In this document: positions 8,877-17,630 of the stretch, piece by piece
Numbering within the stretch: the stretch's first letter is position 1
Layout of the letters: the number at the start of each line of letters is the position of its first letter
Origin: Methanomassiliicoccales archaeon
GTDB lineage: Archaea > Thermoplasmatota > Thermoplasmata > Methanomassiliicoccales > UBA472
Assembly (NCBI GenBank): GCA_036504055.1
Contig: DASXVU010000034.1
Location: 62,001 to 126,000 of the forward strand
DNA: 64,000 bases
Direction of reading: 5' to 3'
The notes under the pieces: model-generated
Told to the model about the DNA's origin: nothing
Database searches by the model: none
What the model saw: only the letters and a program-made list of their open reading frames with translations
Program-made: the position numbers and the translations under genes

Positions 8877-9911
8877 GTGCCTTACATGACACAGAATGAC
8901 TGGACGTACGCCCGTGCGGGTGTCGATATTGAACAAAAGTCCCGTTCCATCGCATCACTTGTCAACAGGCTCACCTACCGCAGGACTGGAAAAGGAAGGG
9001 TCATTGACATCAAGGGACAGTTCACCAGTCTGATCGATTTTGAGGGCACTATCCTCACGTTGTGCACGGATGGGGTCGGCACCAAACTGCTGATCGCTGA
9101 GGCATTGGACAAATGGGACACGGTCGGGATCGACTGCATGGCCATGAACGTGAATGACACGATATGCGTCGGCGCCGAGCCGTTCGCGTTCGTGGATTAC
9201 ATAGCCATCGATAAGCCGGACGAGAGGATCACCGAACAGATCGGCATCGGCCTGGAGAAGGCCGCCGAGGATTGCAACGTGGACATCGTTGGCGGGGAGA
9301 TAGCGGTCCTTCCGGAGATCGTGAAGGGCGTAGATCTCTCCGGCACCGCACTGGGTTGGCTGGATAAGGACAAGATCGTGGATGGAAGCGGGGTCCAGAT
9401 CGGCGACGCCATCATCGGGCTCAGGTCGTCTGGAATACATTCCAACGGGATGACCCTGGCCAGGAAGGTCCTGGAATCGGCCGAGATCGGGCTGGACCAG
9501 AAGTTCGACCGGTTGGGAAAGACCATCGGTAGGGAGTTGTTGACACCGACCGAGCTCTACGTCAAGAAAGTGGTCGAACTGGTCGACAAGGTCAAGGTCC
9601 ATGGCATGGTAGATGTGACCGGGGGCGGGTTGAAGAACTTCGTCCGCCTGAAGAAAGAAGTTTTCTTCGAGATATCGGAACCTATCAAACCGCAACCGGT
9701 GTTCGACATCATCTCGGAACTGGGCAACGTCAGCCCCACTGAGATGTACAAGACGTTCAACATGGGAATGGGCTACGGTATAGTGTTGCCGCAGGAAAAT
9801 GTGAAGAAGGCTCTGCAGGTCCTGGGAGAAGGGGCGAAGGTCGTCGGCCAGGCATCCAAGGGCAGCGGGGTCGGAATCCCGTCATTAGGCGTTCACTACG
9901 AGACATATTGA
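8877..9911 (+). CDS. purM: Phosphoribosylformylglycinamidine cyclo-ligase (AIR synthetase)
   Basis: This 344-residue protein closes the imidazole ring in purine synthesis: FGAM + ATP gives AIR + ADP + Pi. The glycine-rich ATP-binding signature LCTDGVGTKL is near residue 62, with AMNVNDTICVGAEPFAFVDY after it. The C-terminal half contains HGMVDVTGGGLKNFVRL, typical of PurM. The start is GTG at 8877 (Met-Pro-Tyr-Met), supported by the upstream TATA-like box; the ATG at 8886 is the alternative. Length matches the family. No other pur gene is nearby. The next gene begins one base after the TGA, so the two are surely co-transcribed. Confidence 0.93.
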   Translation: MPYMTQNDWTYARAGVDIEQKSRSIASLVNRLTYRRTGKGRVIDIKGQFTSLIDFEGTILTLCTDGVGTKLLIAEALDKWDTVGIDCMAMNVNDTICVGAEPFAFVDYIAIDKPDERITEQIGIGLEKAAEDCNVDIVGGEIAVLPEIVKGVDLSGTALGWLDKDKIVDGSGVQIGDAIIGLRSSGIHSNGMTLARKVLESAEIGLDQKFDRLGKTIGRELLTPTELYVKKVVELVDKVKVHGMVDVTGGGLKNFVRLKKEVFFEISEPIKPQPVFDIISELGNVSPTEMYKTFNMGMGYGIVLPQENVKKALQVLGEGAKVVGQASKGSGVGIPSLGVHYETY

Positions 9912-9912
9912 A

Positions 9913-11235
9913 ATGAAACGAATTTCCCTCAATTCCCGTTCGCTAGGCTCGGAGTTCGCCGGCTTCGAGCGGGAGCTGATGAGGCCCGACCGGCACGCTG
10001 GCTGGGTGAAGTTCATAGCGGAGGGCGTCATCCGGCTAAGGCGTTCACCGTTCTCAGAGCACTATTCGGACAGCTACTACTACGTTCCCGAGGACATACA
10101 TCTGCACGAAGGAGAGCTGGTCGACCTCAATGTCGGTCCGCTGCGATGGGCGGGGATCAAGATCGAGGATGGGTCGGTATTCCCGTCGTTCAAGGCCTCC
10201 TACCGGGACGTACGGAGCTATGAGAAGGGCGTCCTCAGGCTTCCCAGGCCCCGGATAGACGCTAAGGATTTCCAGTATTTCCTGACCGAGCAATGGAGGA
10301 ACGCGGAATATGATGACCTGGGGAAATCCCTGGCGTTGCAGCTGCTTTCCTGCCCCTCGGATGTCTACGGGAACGGCGGAATCGGCGCCCAGTCGATCTG
10401 CCTATCCACGAAAAAAGGCCCCCTGCTTGATCTGAAATCGACCATCCGCAACAACCTGCCTGTCGAGTTCACCGGGAAGAGCGATCGCTACCGCTTCGAC
10501 GTCATTGAGAGGGAAGAGCAGACCGGGGAACTGCAGGAGAACCTCGGACAGACGTCGGCAAGGGAAACTTCGTTCAACTTCCTGACGGTCATGAACCCGA
10601 TCGCAGACCCGCTGCCGGTCCAAGTGCCTACCACCATCATCAACGCCCACAAGGTCGGCGTCGAGAAGGAGCAGAACCTGGATGTCCTGGAGTACCTGCT
10701 ATACTCTCTGATGCTGCACCCGGTCATCAAACGCTCCTCCGTCAACGAGATCGAAGCCGGGATGAGGCTGGTGAAGGAACAGGTGGAACCGGAATCGGTG
10801 GAACTGGACCTGCCGATTGACCGGTATGCCATCACCAAGCTGGCCATGGCGCTATGCAGGCTCGAGGGCAGAGAGGAGATCGATGATTCGTCGTTCTCCA
10901 AGAGCAGGGACGTCTTCTTTGACCTCTACCGCGAATTCCTGGACACCAAGAAGGACCAGTTCGGGCCAGGTAAGAGCTCTTTCGGAAGGAAGGGCGTCAG
11001 GTCTCAGGTATCAGGACAGTTGGATGCGAACGATCTCATCCTGTTATCATACGTCAGAAAGATATCTAGGCAGCAGGGCAAGGAGTATGTAACGGTACAG
11101 GACCTGAAGGACGAACTGGGAAAGAAGCGTTACCAGCGCTTCGACCTGGACCGTTCATTGGAGCGGCTGAACGTGTTTGGACGCGTCTTACGGAGCGAGA
11201 ATATGAGCGCGTTCAAGCCGATCGACCTGGACTGA
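9913..11235 (+). CDS. Unknown protein with MCM-lid-like and winged-helix-like C-terminus (440 aa)
   Basis: The N-terminal two thirds match nothing I recognise. The C-terminal third (from about residue 275) reads like the end of an MCM helicase without its ATPase core. The helical stretch RYAITKLAMALCRLEGREE resembles the MCM AAA+ lid helix (in the window's own MCM: QLEAFIRLSEASARIRLS). After it comes a probable winged helix (LILLSYVRKISRQQGKEYVTV...LERLNVFGRVL). No Walker A or B motif is present, so it is not a helicase itself. It follows purM by one base. A DNA-binding or replication-associated role is only inference; the purM linkage may just reflect compact packing. Confidence 0.7.
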   Translation: MKRISLNSRSLGSEFAGFERELMRPDRHAGWVKFIAEGVIRLRRSPFSEHYSDSYYYVPEDIHLHEGELVDLNVGPLRWAGIKIEDGSVFPSFKASYRDVRSYEKGVLRLPRPRIDAKDFQYFLTEQWRNAEYDDLGKSLALQLLSCPSDVYGNGGIGAQSICLSTKKGPLLDLKSTIRNNLPVEFTGKSDRYRFDVIEREEQTGELQENLGQTSARETSFNFLTVMNPIADPLPVQVPTTIINAHKVGVEKEQNLDVLEYLLYSLMLHPVIKRSSVNEIEAGMRLVKEQVEPESVELDLPIDRYAITKLAMALCRLEGREEIDDSSFSKSRDVFFDLYREFLDTKKDQFGPGKSSFGRKGVRSQVSGQLDANDLILLSYVRKISRQQGKEYVTVQDLKDELGKKRYQRFDLDRSLERLNVFGRVLRSENMSAFKPIDLD

Positions 11236-11241
11236 TGTCGA

Positions 11242-11805
11242 CTACTTTGACCGGTCGTGTACTTTATGTGCGATGACGGCGACGCAGGCACCCAGAGCCG
11301 TGCACGTCTCCATCGAATACTCGCCGAACGTTATGTCCATGTGATTGGGGGCCATCTCGTGGATGTCCTTGGGAACTCCTTTCGGCCCGGCACCAAAGAC
11401 CAGGCAGATGCTCCTTCCGTTCAGCAACATCTCCACCACCTCGTCGACAGAGCGTTTCTTCTTTTTGTCCGGGTTGCATGTCGTGAGCACGACCTCTCCC
11501 AGCTGCGGCTGGAATCCCTTGCCCGGATACGCGACCGTGGAAAAACGGCCTTTTGACGCCACGTTCTTCAGGTAGCTTCCGTCCTCTCCGATCGATGTCG
11601 TGGTCGAGACCCAATCGGCGATCTCCTGCGGGGTCGTCAGATCCTGGGGGAAGGGGAAACCGATGGTCACCAAATTGAAGTCGAACGCCAACGCCAGCGG
11701 CCCCGCCCGGGCTAGGATACGGCGGTGCGCTTCGCGGAAGCTGTTCGGGTCATAGGAGTTGTAGATGGCGATGGTCGCCCTGCCCAGCCGGCGTGTCTCT
11801 TTCAT
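11242..11805 (-). CDS. DUF531 family protein (SPOUT-like predicted RNA methyltransferase)
   Basis: This 187-residue protein begins with an archaeal DUF531-like core: IAIYNSYDPNSFREAHRRI, then AGPLALAFDFNLVTIGFPFP. The C-terminal region CLVFGAGPKGVPKDIHEMA and DITFGEYSMETCTALGA resembles the knotted SAM-binding end of SPOUT methyltransferases (glycine-rich loop, then ETCTALG). The family is archaeal and its substrate is unsettled; a tRNA or rRNA target is the usual guess. It ends 6 bases from the stop of the convergent 440-aa gene. It is probably transcribed with or after the deoxyhypusine synthase gene upstream, although a hairpin separates them. Confidence 0.75.
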   Translation of the reverse strand: MKETRRLGRATIAIYNSYDPNSFREAHRRILARAGPLALAFDFNLVTIGFPFPQDLTTPQEIADWVSTTTSIGEDGSYLKNVASKGRFSTVAYPGKGFQPQLGEVVLTTCNPDKKKKRSVDEVVEMLLNGRSICLVFGAGPKGVPKDIHEMAPNHMDITFGEYSMETCTALGACVAVIAHKVHDRSK

Positions 11806-11837
11806 GTTGCGTCCATAGAATGAAGAAAGGATTGTTC

Positions 11838-11853
11838 CAGGCCCGAAGGCCTG
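11838..11853 (-). terminator. UUCG-capped hairpin after the deoxyhypusine-synthase-family gene
   Basis: Read on the minus strand, caggcc-ttcg-ggcctg forms a perfect 6-bp stem with a C(UUCG)G tetraloop, starting 8 bases after the stop at 11861. The hyperstable tetraloop suggests a terminator or an mRNA 3'-end protector. Confidence 0.5.
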
Positions 11854-11860
11854 AAGATGT

Positions 11861-12940
11861 TTACTTCTCGATGTTGAGCTGGACCTGCTTCACCGAGGTG
11901 AGCATGTCCTCGTCCCAGGTGTTCTTGAGCCGCTTCCTGCCCTTCCACGCACCGGACTGCAGGATGTAGCCGACCAGCAGGGACAATCCGATCGATGCCT
12001 CGACGTAGGCGACGGACTTGTTCGCGTCCCGGTTGATCTTTCCCCAGGACTGTGCCTCCTCGAATGTGCAGCCGGACAGCCCGCCCCACTGGGGCGCGTC
12101 CATGGTGATCTGGATGGCATAGTGGTGGCCGCCCTTGTCGTAGCCCAGGGTCTCGGCGATGACCTCGGTCTGCTGTATGAAGTTCTTCGGAACGCCGCCG
12201 CCGATGTATATGACTCCGGTCTTCTCCGCCTTGATCTTCATCTGGGTCAGTTCCCAGTTGTCCCGAATCGGGTCCATGTGCATGAACGGTTTCTTGGCCG
12301 CGCGAGCCCTCTGGTACAGCCCGGTCAGGCCGATCCCGATGCTCGAGTCGTTGAGCGCCGGAACGAACATCGGCACTCCGTACTTGCGGCAGTTGTACAG
12401 GATGGAGTTCTTGTCCTTGACATGGTCGCCCAGGATCTCCATGAACTCCCTGGACGAGTATCCCCTAGGCTCGAGCTTCTCGGCTATGTCACCGATGACC
12501 GCATCGGTCTCCCGGAACTTGTCCTCATCGACCAGCGTGTCGTATATCCGATCTACGAAAAGCTCCCTGAGCGCCAGATCGTCGACCCGGGGAGAGGTCT
12601 TGTAATGCGAGTAGCCTTGTGCCTGGTAGAAGTCCTGGTAGGGTATGGCGCCGATCGTGACTATGCCATCGACGATGCCGTACTTCACCATGTCAGCGAT
12701 TACCTTCCTCAATCCGGCCGCCACCAGCGGCCCGGCCAATCCGAGGATTATGGTCGGCCTGGCGGGGTCCTTCAGCGCCTTCTCATAAGCGATTCCGCAG
12801 GTGGCCAGGGCGCGGCTCTGGATCGAGCTGTCCTTATATGCCTCCATTAGGTCTTTGACGGTCGAAATGTTGTCAAAGTCAATGTGCTTGACCTTCTCCT
12901 TCATCACAGTCTTCTTGGACAATGAGCTTTTCTTTGCCAA
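11861..12940 (-). CDS. Deoxyhypusine synthase family protein
   Basis: This 359-residue protein carries the deoxyhypusine synthase catalytic loop YIGGGVPKNF with Lys252. That lysine forms the enzyme-imine intermediate when the butylamine group of spermidine is moved to eIF5A. NAD-binding segments are visible at AGPLVAAGLRKVIADMV (69-85) and DSSIGIGLTG (198-207). The wording around the active site (GVPKNFIQQTEV, APQWGGLSGCTFEEAQSWGKI) is that of the DHS-like subgroup, which includes homospermidine-synthase-like members, rather than classic GGGxPKHH enzymes. True deoxyhypusine synthase is the likeliest role in an archaeon, but a polyamine-synthase role cannot be excluded. eIF5A itself is not in the window. 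The gene has its own AT-rich upstream stretch. Confidence 0.87.
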   Translation of the reverse strand: MAKKSSLSKKTVMKEKVKHIDFDNISTVKDLMEAYKDSSIQSRALATCGIAYEKALKDPARPTIILGLAGPLVAAGLRKVIADMVKYGIVDGIVTIGAIPYQDFYQAQGYSHYKTSPRVDDLALRELFVDRIYDTLVDEDKFRETDAVIGDIAEKLEPRGYSSREFMEILGDHVKDKNSILYNCRKYGVPMFVPALNDSSIGIGLTGLYQRARAAKKPFMHMDPIRDNWELTQMKIKAEKTGVIYIGGGVPKNFIQQTEVIAETLGYDKGGHHYAIQITMDAPQWGGLSGCTFEEAQSWGKINRDANKSVAYVEASIGLSLLVGYILQSGAWKGRKRLKNTWDEDMLTSVKQVQLNIEK

Positions 12941-13008
12941 AGTTTAACCCCCAATTACATATGAATCTACTATTTCAAACTTAAAGAATGACATCGATCG
13001 ATGACACA

Positions 13009-13182
13009 TCACTCTTGCTTCTCCAGCGCCTTCCTGGGCCGGCTGCAAATGGCGTAATCGTCACCGTCAAAAAATACATCCAACTCAGGGTGTTCGGCCT
13101 GGATCTCCTCGATCTTTTTGAGAACCTCGCGCAAAGTGAAGTCGCTGTTGCGGTCCAACTTTACATGCACGGTCTTCTCCAT
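13009..13182 (-). CDS. Small unknown protein (57 aa)
   Basis: I do not recognise this family. From the ATG at 13182 (purine-rich stretch just upstream) the product is 57 residues: a beta strand (KTVHVKL), an amphipathic helix (TLREVLKKIEEIQAEHP), another strand (DVFFDGDDYAIC) and a basic tail. A TATA-like run (gatatatat on the minus strand near 13235) could give it its own promoter. Its alternation of strand and helix recalls the 88-aa protein at 7 kb, but no convincing alignment was possible by eye. It lies downstream of the histidine kinase on the same strand. Confidence 0.55.
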   Translation of the reverse strand: MEKTVHVKLDRNSDFTLREVLKKIEEIQAEHPELDVFFDGDDYAICSRPRKALEKQE

Positions 13183-13184
13183 CC

Positions 13185-13304
13185 TCACCACTCCTGGCCA
13201 ATATCCCGATTCCCTCTAAGATAGGTCGGAGAATATATATCCTTTTTTGGAGGTGTACCGATAATGATATCATCCTCCAGTTCGGCCAGGGTAGGTTTTC
13301 TCAT
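13185..13304 (-). CDS. Possible 39-aa protein coupled to the histidine kinase
   Basis: A 39-codon frame starts with an ATG that overlaps the histidine kinase stop as ATGA. It ends with a TGA 2 bases before the ATG of the 57-aa gene. The peptide is acidic then polar (MRKPTLAELEDDIIIG...). The perfect coupling on both sides argues for a gene. The TATA-like run inside it argues that the region is instead a promoter for the 57-aa gene. No family is recognised. Confidence 0.3.
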   Translation of the reverse strand: MRKPTLAELEDDIIIGTPPKKDIYSPTYLRGNRDIGQEW

Positions 13305-15355
13305 TTCCTGGCCCGATACATGTTCTTCGGGATCCGGATCTCGAACCTGACCCCTTGACCCTGACATCCTTTCTCTGCAATGGTCATGCCGGTTATCGCC
13401 AATATCTCCCTCGTTAGGTACATCCCCAATCCAGTGTTCTTGCCGAACCCCCGCTCGAAAATCCGCGCCTTATCGGAATCGACAATTCCTATCCCGTCGT
13501 CGGAATATACCAGAGCGGCCCCCTGTTCGGACTCGTGGAACTCTATTCCTATTCTGGAAACATGGCCGCCATGCCTTAATGAGTTGTCTATGAGATTATA
13601 GAAGACCCTCCCCACCAGCCGATCGCAGAATATCTTCAGGTCTCCCACCGATGCGCTGGCGGTGATGTTCACCATCTTGAGCTGGTTCAGCGCCTCATCG
13701 AACATGTCACCGACCCGGTACCAGCCAGGGGGCTCGCTGCCCAGGTTCTGGTATGTCTTGGCGAACTCGATCAATGAGTCCATCCGGCGGCATGCCACCT
13801 TTATCTTGGCCAGATGGTCCTTGAGCTTCGACGGGTCCCTCTCCGTGTCGGCCAATTCCACATGACCGTTGATCACCATCAGGTCGTTCCTGATGTCGTG
13901 CCTGGTGATGGTGGAAAGCAGGTTCAGCTTCATGTTGACGGATTGGACCGAGGCGCTGAGACGCTTCATCTCACTGATATCGTTATACTCGGCAAATACC
14001 GCCTCGGCACCCTGGTAATCGACCAATATGGCAGAGGTGAATGCCCAGAAGGTGTTGCCCTCCACGTCCCTCATCATGAGCTCGAAATCTTCCATCCGAC
14101 CCTCTTCGTCGATGGACTTCAGCACCTTCTTCCTCATGCTCGGATCATCATAGAAATCCTGGATCATCATCGTGATGGCTGCTTCCTTGCTTATCTTGAA
14201 ATGATGTTCGGCCCTTCGATTGATGAAGAGGAGCCTCCCGTCATCCTGTCTGGCAATGGTAATCGGGAAAGGTGACGAGTCCAACAGTTCACGGTATCTC
14301 TCCTTGCTCAGCCTAAGCTCGTTCTCGGCCTTCTTTCTCTGGGTGATGTCCCTCAGAAGGATCAGTTTGTTGTCGGGTGACCCAGGATTGGAAAGGCCGA
14401 TCACGGTCGCCTCATAGACCACATCGTCCCCATCATGTATGCCCATCAATTCCTCTACGAAATCGGAGCTGCCTCCCAGATGATCATGGAACCTTGAACA
14501 TGAAGGCATGATCGTCCTCAGTTCCATGCCGACGCCGCCGGTCCTGCTAAGGCCTAGCTTGGCTGCCGAAGCTTTGTTGAAGTCCACCAATCGGCCTTTG
14601 GCGTCCACCACCAAGTACAGGTCGGACATTTTGTCGACCACCTCGGACCGGGCCACCGGTTTGATGTCCAATATGTGAAAGGAGAAGAGTGCCCAAAAGA
14701 ACAGAACACCGGTAACCATCATAGAGCTGGATGCAAGACTGTAACCTGGGATCGGTGTGATGCCAAAGTTGAACATTAGATCGATTGCGATAGGGATCAG
14801 GGTCCCAAGGATCAGGATTGCGGCCTGTCTTGAATAGACGAGCGGAGACCCTTTGATCGTTCCCATGAGGAACGAGACCGTGGCTATCGCCAGCAAATAG
14901 CTGTACAGCACATATATCCAGTACCATGGGCCGGTCGTGAACGTAAGGACGCTGAAGTCACCGACATCACGAACACCGAAATCATAGCGGAACAAGTGGG
15001 TGTAGTCAGAGGTCAGCATCGCGATTATCGTCAAGAACGGTATTACTGAAAGAAGAAGCACGTTCCTCCGGGAGAGCCAGAACGCTTTCCCAGCATAGCT
15101 GGCCGCCATCAGAAGATAGGTCAAGGTGATGAAAGGAAGGAAAAGGAACCGGACCTTTGCGAACAGCACCTTGTCGGACAGGAGACCTGCGTTCAATTCT
15201 AGCCCGTACAGTACTGCCCAGACCAAACCTATCGCGATGGCCGCCCGGAAGTACTTAGCCTCCGGAACATCCTTGAAACGGATGCTGAAAGCGAAGGTCG
15301 CTGCCAGAATCATGGTGGCTATAAGCTGCGGCAACAGGATCGTGCTGATGGCCAT
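13301..15355 (-). CDS. Membrane histidine kinase: 7TM sensor, PAS domains, HisKA, HATPase
   Basis: This is a 684-residue protein. Residues 1-230 contain about seven hydrophobic helices in the pattern of the histidine-kinase N-terminal 7TM domain. Two PAS domains follow (about 240-340 and 350-465). The dimerisation helix has the phospho-acceptor His486 in TRHDIRNDL. The ATPase domain shows the N box NLIDNSLRHGG (587-597), G1 DDGIGI (619-624) and G2 GLGMYLTREI (642-651). It should autophosphorylate and pass phosphate to a response regulator, but none is encoded in the window. The ligand is unknown. It is divergent from the coiled-coil/KaiC-like gene of the pilus region across 285 bases, so a functional link to that region is possible but unproven. 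Confidence 0.9.
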   Translation of the reverse strand: MAISTILLPQLIATMILAATFAFSIRFKDVPEAKYFRAAIAIGLVWAVLYGLELNAGLLSDKVLFAKVRFLFLPFITLTYLLMAASYAGKAFWLSRRNVLLLSVIPFLTIIAMLTSDYTHLFRYDFGVRDVGDFSVLTFTTGPWYWIYVLYSYLLAIATVSFLMGTIKGSPLVYSRQAAILILGTLIPIAIDLMFNFGITPIPGYSLASSSMMVTGVLFFWALFSFHILDIKPVARSEVVDKMSDLYLVVDAKGRLVDFNKASAAKLGLSRTGGVGMELRTIMPSCSRFHDHLGGSSDFVEELMGIHDGDDVVYEATVIGLSNPGSPDNKLILLRDITQRKKAENELRLSKERYRELLDSSPFPITIARQDDGRLLFINRRAEHHFKISKEAAITMMIQDFYDDPSMRKKVLKSIDEEGRMEDFELMMRDVEGNTFWAFTSAILVDYQGAEAVFAEYNDISEMKRLSASVQSVNMKLNLLSTITRHDIRNDLMVINGHVELADTERDPSKLKDHLAKIKVACRRMDSLIEFAKTYQNLGSEPPGWYRVGDMFDEALNQLKMVNITASASVGDLKIFCDRLVGRVFYNLIDNSLRHGGHVSRIGIEFHESEQGAALVYSDDGIGIVDSDKARIFERGFGKNTGLGMYLTREILAITGMTIAEKGCQGQGVRFEIRIPKNMYRARK

Positions 15356-15640
15356 CGGTCGGTCTCGCTGTTCAAATTATGTGCCGGGATATTTAATCCA
15401 TCTGGACCGAAAAACGGGTACGGAGAATCTGACCTGCTATCCTTTTGAATTCCGGTGGATTATCGTCTGATCGCGTTCGGGTCCATGAATGAGAATACCT
15501 CTTCCGACCGGATAAGGTCGAGGACCGTTCCTTGAATGACTGGCCACCCTTAATATCCATTCCAAGAACCTCATGAAATATCTTAAATAGATGGCTGGAC
15601 CGTCATGAGTCGATTCAAAATTCACCGGCCAGGTATTTAA
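15356..15640. promoter_or_regulatory. Divergent intergenic region with TATA-like boxes on both strands
   Basis: The 285-base gap holds no gene I can support. On the minus strand an AT stretch (gattaaatatc) near 15388-15397 lies about 30 bases before the kinase ATG. On the plus strand atcttaaatag near 15578-15588 precedes the coiled-coil gene by about 55 bases, and a second run (tatttaa) abuts its ATG at 15641. Confidence 0.45.
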
Positions 15641-17581
15641 ATGGCTTCTAGCAAGAAATTGGACGCCGTCCAACACGAAGTTCGCTTGGACCCAGGGGGG
15701 TCAACCGCTGAGGTCAGCCCCGCTTCTAAGGAAATTGAAGGAGCCGACCTGAGGTCTTGGCTGGAAGGCGGGGATGATTTTCTTGCTTGGCTCGATGAGG
15801 GTGCCGAAGATCCGCATGCAGCCGATAACAAGCAGGCGGCCGCTGTGGAGGCCAGCTCGGAATACGTCGCCGAGCTCAATGAGAAACTGAAGAAATATGA
15901 GGATGAACTGCGCCTGCTGAAGCAGAAACTGGCAGAGGCCTTTTTGGACAATGCCTCGGACCAGACCGGTAAGGATGTCGAGATCGATCTAGGCCGGAAA
16001 TTGCAGGAGCTGATCGAGGCGAAGGACCAGCTGGCGCTTGAGGTCGATCGGCTTCAGAAACTGAACAACGACATAAAGCAACACTTCGAGCAATCGCTCG
16101 TCAACGTCTCAGAGGATAAATCCTCCCTATTGATGAAGGAGATCGAGCTCAAGGAGAAGGAGTCCAAGCTCCTGACCCGGATGAGGGAGCTCGAGCTCAG
16201 GCAACGTGATGCGTCGAGCTACGCTTCCAAAGAGGTGGAGGCCAACCTGGAGGAGCGTTTCCATACCGAGCTCAGGCAGAAGGAGGCCGAATGGAGATAC
16301 AAGGAGCAACAGCTGCAGGGCCGTATCCAGGACATGGAGAAGGAGCTGCTCCGCCTCTCGATGGACCTGAAGCTCAAGGATGACAAACTCAAGTTGTCCA
16401 ACATGGGAAAGCCGGACATAGAGAAGGCAGTGGCCCAGAAGTACGAGGAGATGATGGCCAAGGAGAAGGAAGTTGCCATCATGCAGGGCGAACTGGACCA
16501 GATGAAGATCCAGATACGCGAGAAGGACGACGAGCTGAAGAAGATCAAGGACGTAATCACGTATAAGGAGGATGAGCTCAACCGCCGAGAGGAGGACATG
16601 ATGTATCGGGAGAAGGTCCTCTCCGGAGAGAAGCGCAAGTTCGAGGAGACCCGGAAGGAGCTCTCGGGCACCGACGAGGTGGAGCTCAAGAAGCGCATCG
16701 AGGAGCTCCGGAACGAGGTTCAGAAGAAGGAAGAGGACCTGCGGGCCAAGGAACGTTTCCTCAACGCCAAGGGCGAGGAGATCCGGATGCGCGAGTCCGG
16801 GCTTATCGAGGACGAGATCAAGGCCAGGGAGAAGGACCGGGTCCTGGAGGCCACCCAGGCCAAGGTGAAGACGGGAAATACCCGTTTGGACGACCTGCTG
16901 CTGGGCGGCATACCCTTCGGCTCCAACATCATGGTCCACGGGCCGCCGTTCGTCGGCAAGGAGGTCATGGTCAATTCATTCGTGGCGGAAGGCCTGAAGA
17001 AAGGCATTCCAGCGTTGTGGGTTATCACCGATAAGACCCCCAAGGACATCCGAGAGGAGATGAAGTTCGTATTGTCTGGCTATGATGAGTACGAAAGGAA
17101 GGGACTGGTCCGATACATCGATGCGTTCTCACGTTCGATGGGTGACGAGTCCAAGGACGAGTTCACCACCTACATAGACGAGCCGACCGACCACGAGAAG
17201 ATATCCGAGGCGGTCGAGAACATAACCAAGGCGTTCCGGGAAACCCACGAGTACTATCGCATGGCTTTCCGTTCCATATCCACCCTGATCGCATATTCCG
17301 ATCCGAACACCGCCTTCCGTTTCCTATCGCCGCTGTGCGGCAAGAGGAAGAGGGACAAGGCGGTCTCCATGTTCACCGTCGAGAAGGGAATGCATGGCGA
17401 GCAGGAGATCCAGATGCTCGGCTCGATCATGGACGGCATGATCGATTTCAAGGTCGACCAGCTGAAGACGTTCTTCTCGATCCAGGGTATCAGCGAGGTC
17501 CAATCCCGTGCCTACATCAGGTACACGTCATCGAAGCATGCCCTGCAGATCGGCTCGTTCGCTCTGGATCACATCAGGTAA
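15641..17581 (+). CDS. Long coiled-coil protein with C-terminal KaiC/FlaH-like RecA domain
   Basis: This 646-residue protein has an acidic N-terminus (SWLEGGDDFLAWLDEGAED). A long, highly charged heptad-rich coiled coil follows, from about 75 to 400. From about 405 it has a RecA/KaiC-superfamily domain opening with TRLDDLLLGGIPFGSNIMV. The P-loop is GPPFVGKE: the Ser/Thr that should follow the invariant Lys is Glu, so nucleotide hydrolysis is doubtful. KaiC-like proteins of this size act as FlaH in the archaellum motor, where FlaH binds ATP beside the FlaI ATPase and FlaJ. The gene lies just before the pilin and secretion ATPase operon on the same strand. I infer a FlaH-like scaffold or switch whose coiled coil could replace the FlaC/D/E proteins. 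A chemoreceptor-type adaptor is the alternative. Confidence 0.78.
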   Translation: MASSKKLDAVQHEVRLDPGGSTAEVSPASKEIEGADLRSWLEGGDDFLAWLDEGAEDPHAADNKQAAAVEASSEYVAELNEKLKKYEDELRLLKQKLAEAFLDNASDQTGKDVEIDLGRKLQELIEAKDQLALEVDRLQKLNNDIKQHFEQSLVNVSEDKSSLLMKEIELKEKESKLLTRMRELELRQRDASSYASKEVEANLEERFHTELRQKEAEWRYKEQQLQGRIQDMEKELLRLSMDLKLKDDKLKLSNMGKPDIEKAVAQKYEEMMAKEKEVAIMQGELDQMKIQIREKDDELKKIKDVITYKEDELNRREEDMMYREKVLSGEKRKFEETRKELSGTDEVELKKRIEELRNEVQKKEEDLRAKERFLNAKGEEIRMRESGLIEDEIKAREKDRVLEATQAKVKTGNTRLDDLLLGGIPFGSNIMVHGPPFVGKEVMVNSFVAEGLKKGIPALWVITDKTPKDIREEMKFVLSGYDEYERKGLVRYIDAFSRSMGDESKDEFTTYIDEPTDHEKISEAVENITKAFRETHEYYRMAFRSISTLIAYSDPNTAFRFLSPLCGKRKRDKAVSMFTVEKGMHGEQEIQMLGSIMDGMIDFKVDQLKTFFSIQGISEVQSRAYIRYTSSKHALQIGSFALDHIR

Positions 17582-17630
17582 AGAAAATTCGGTCAGCCGA
17601 ACAGGATTGGATGTGGTCATCAGAAGACGA

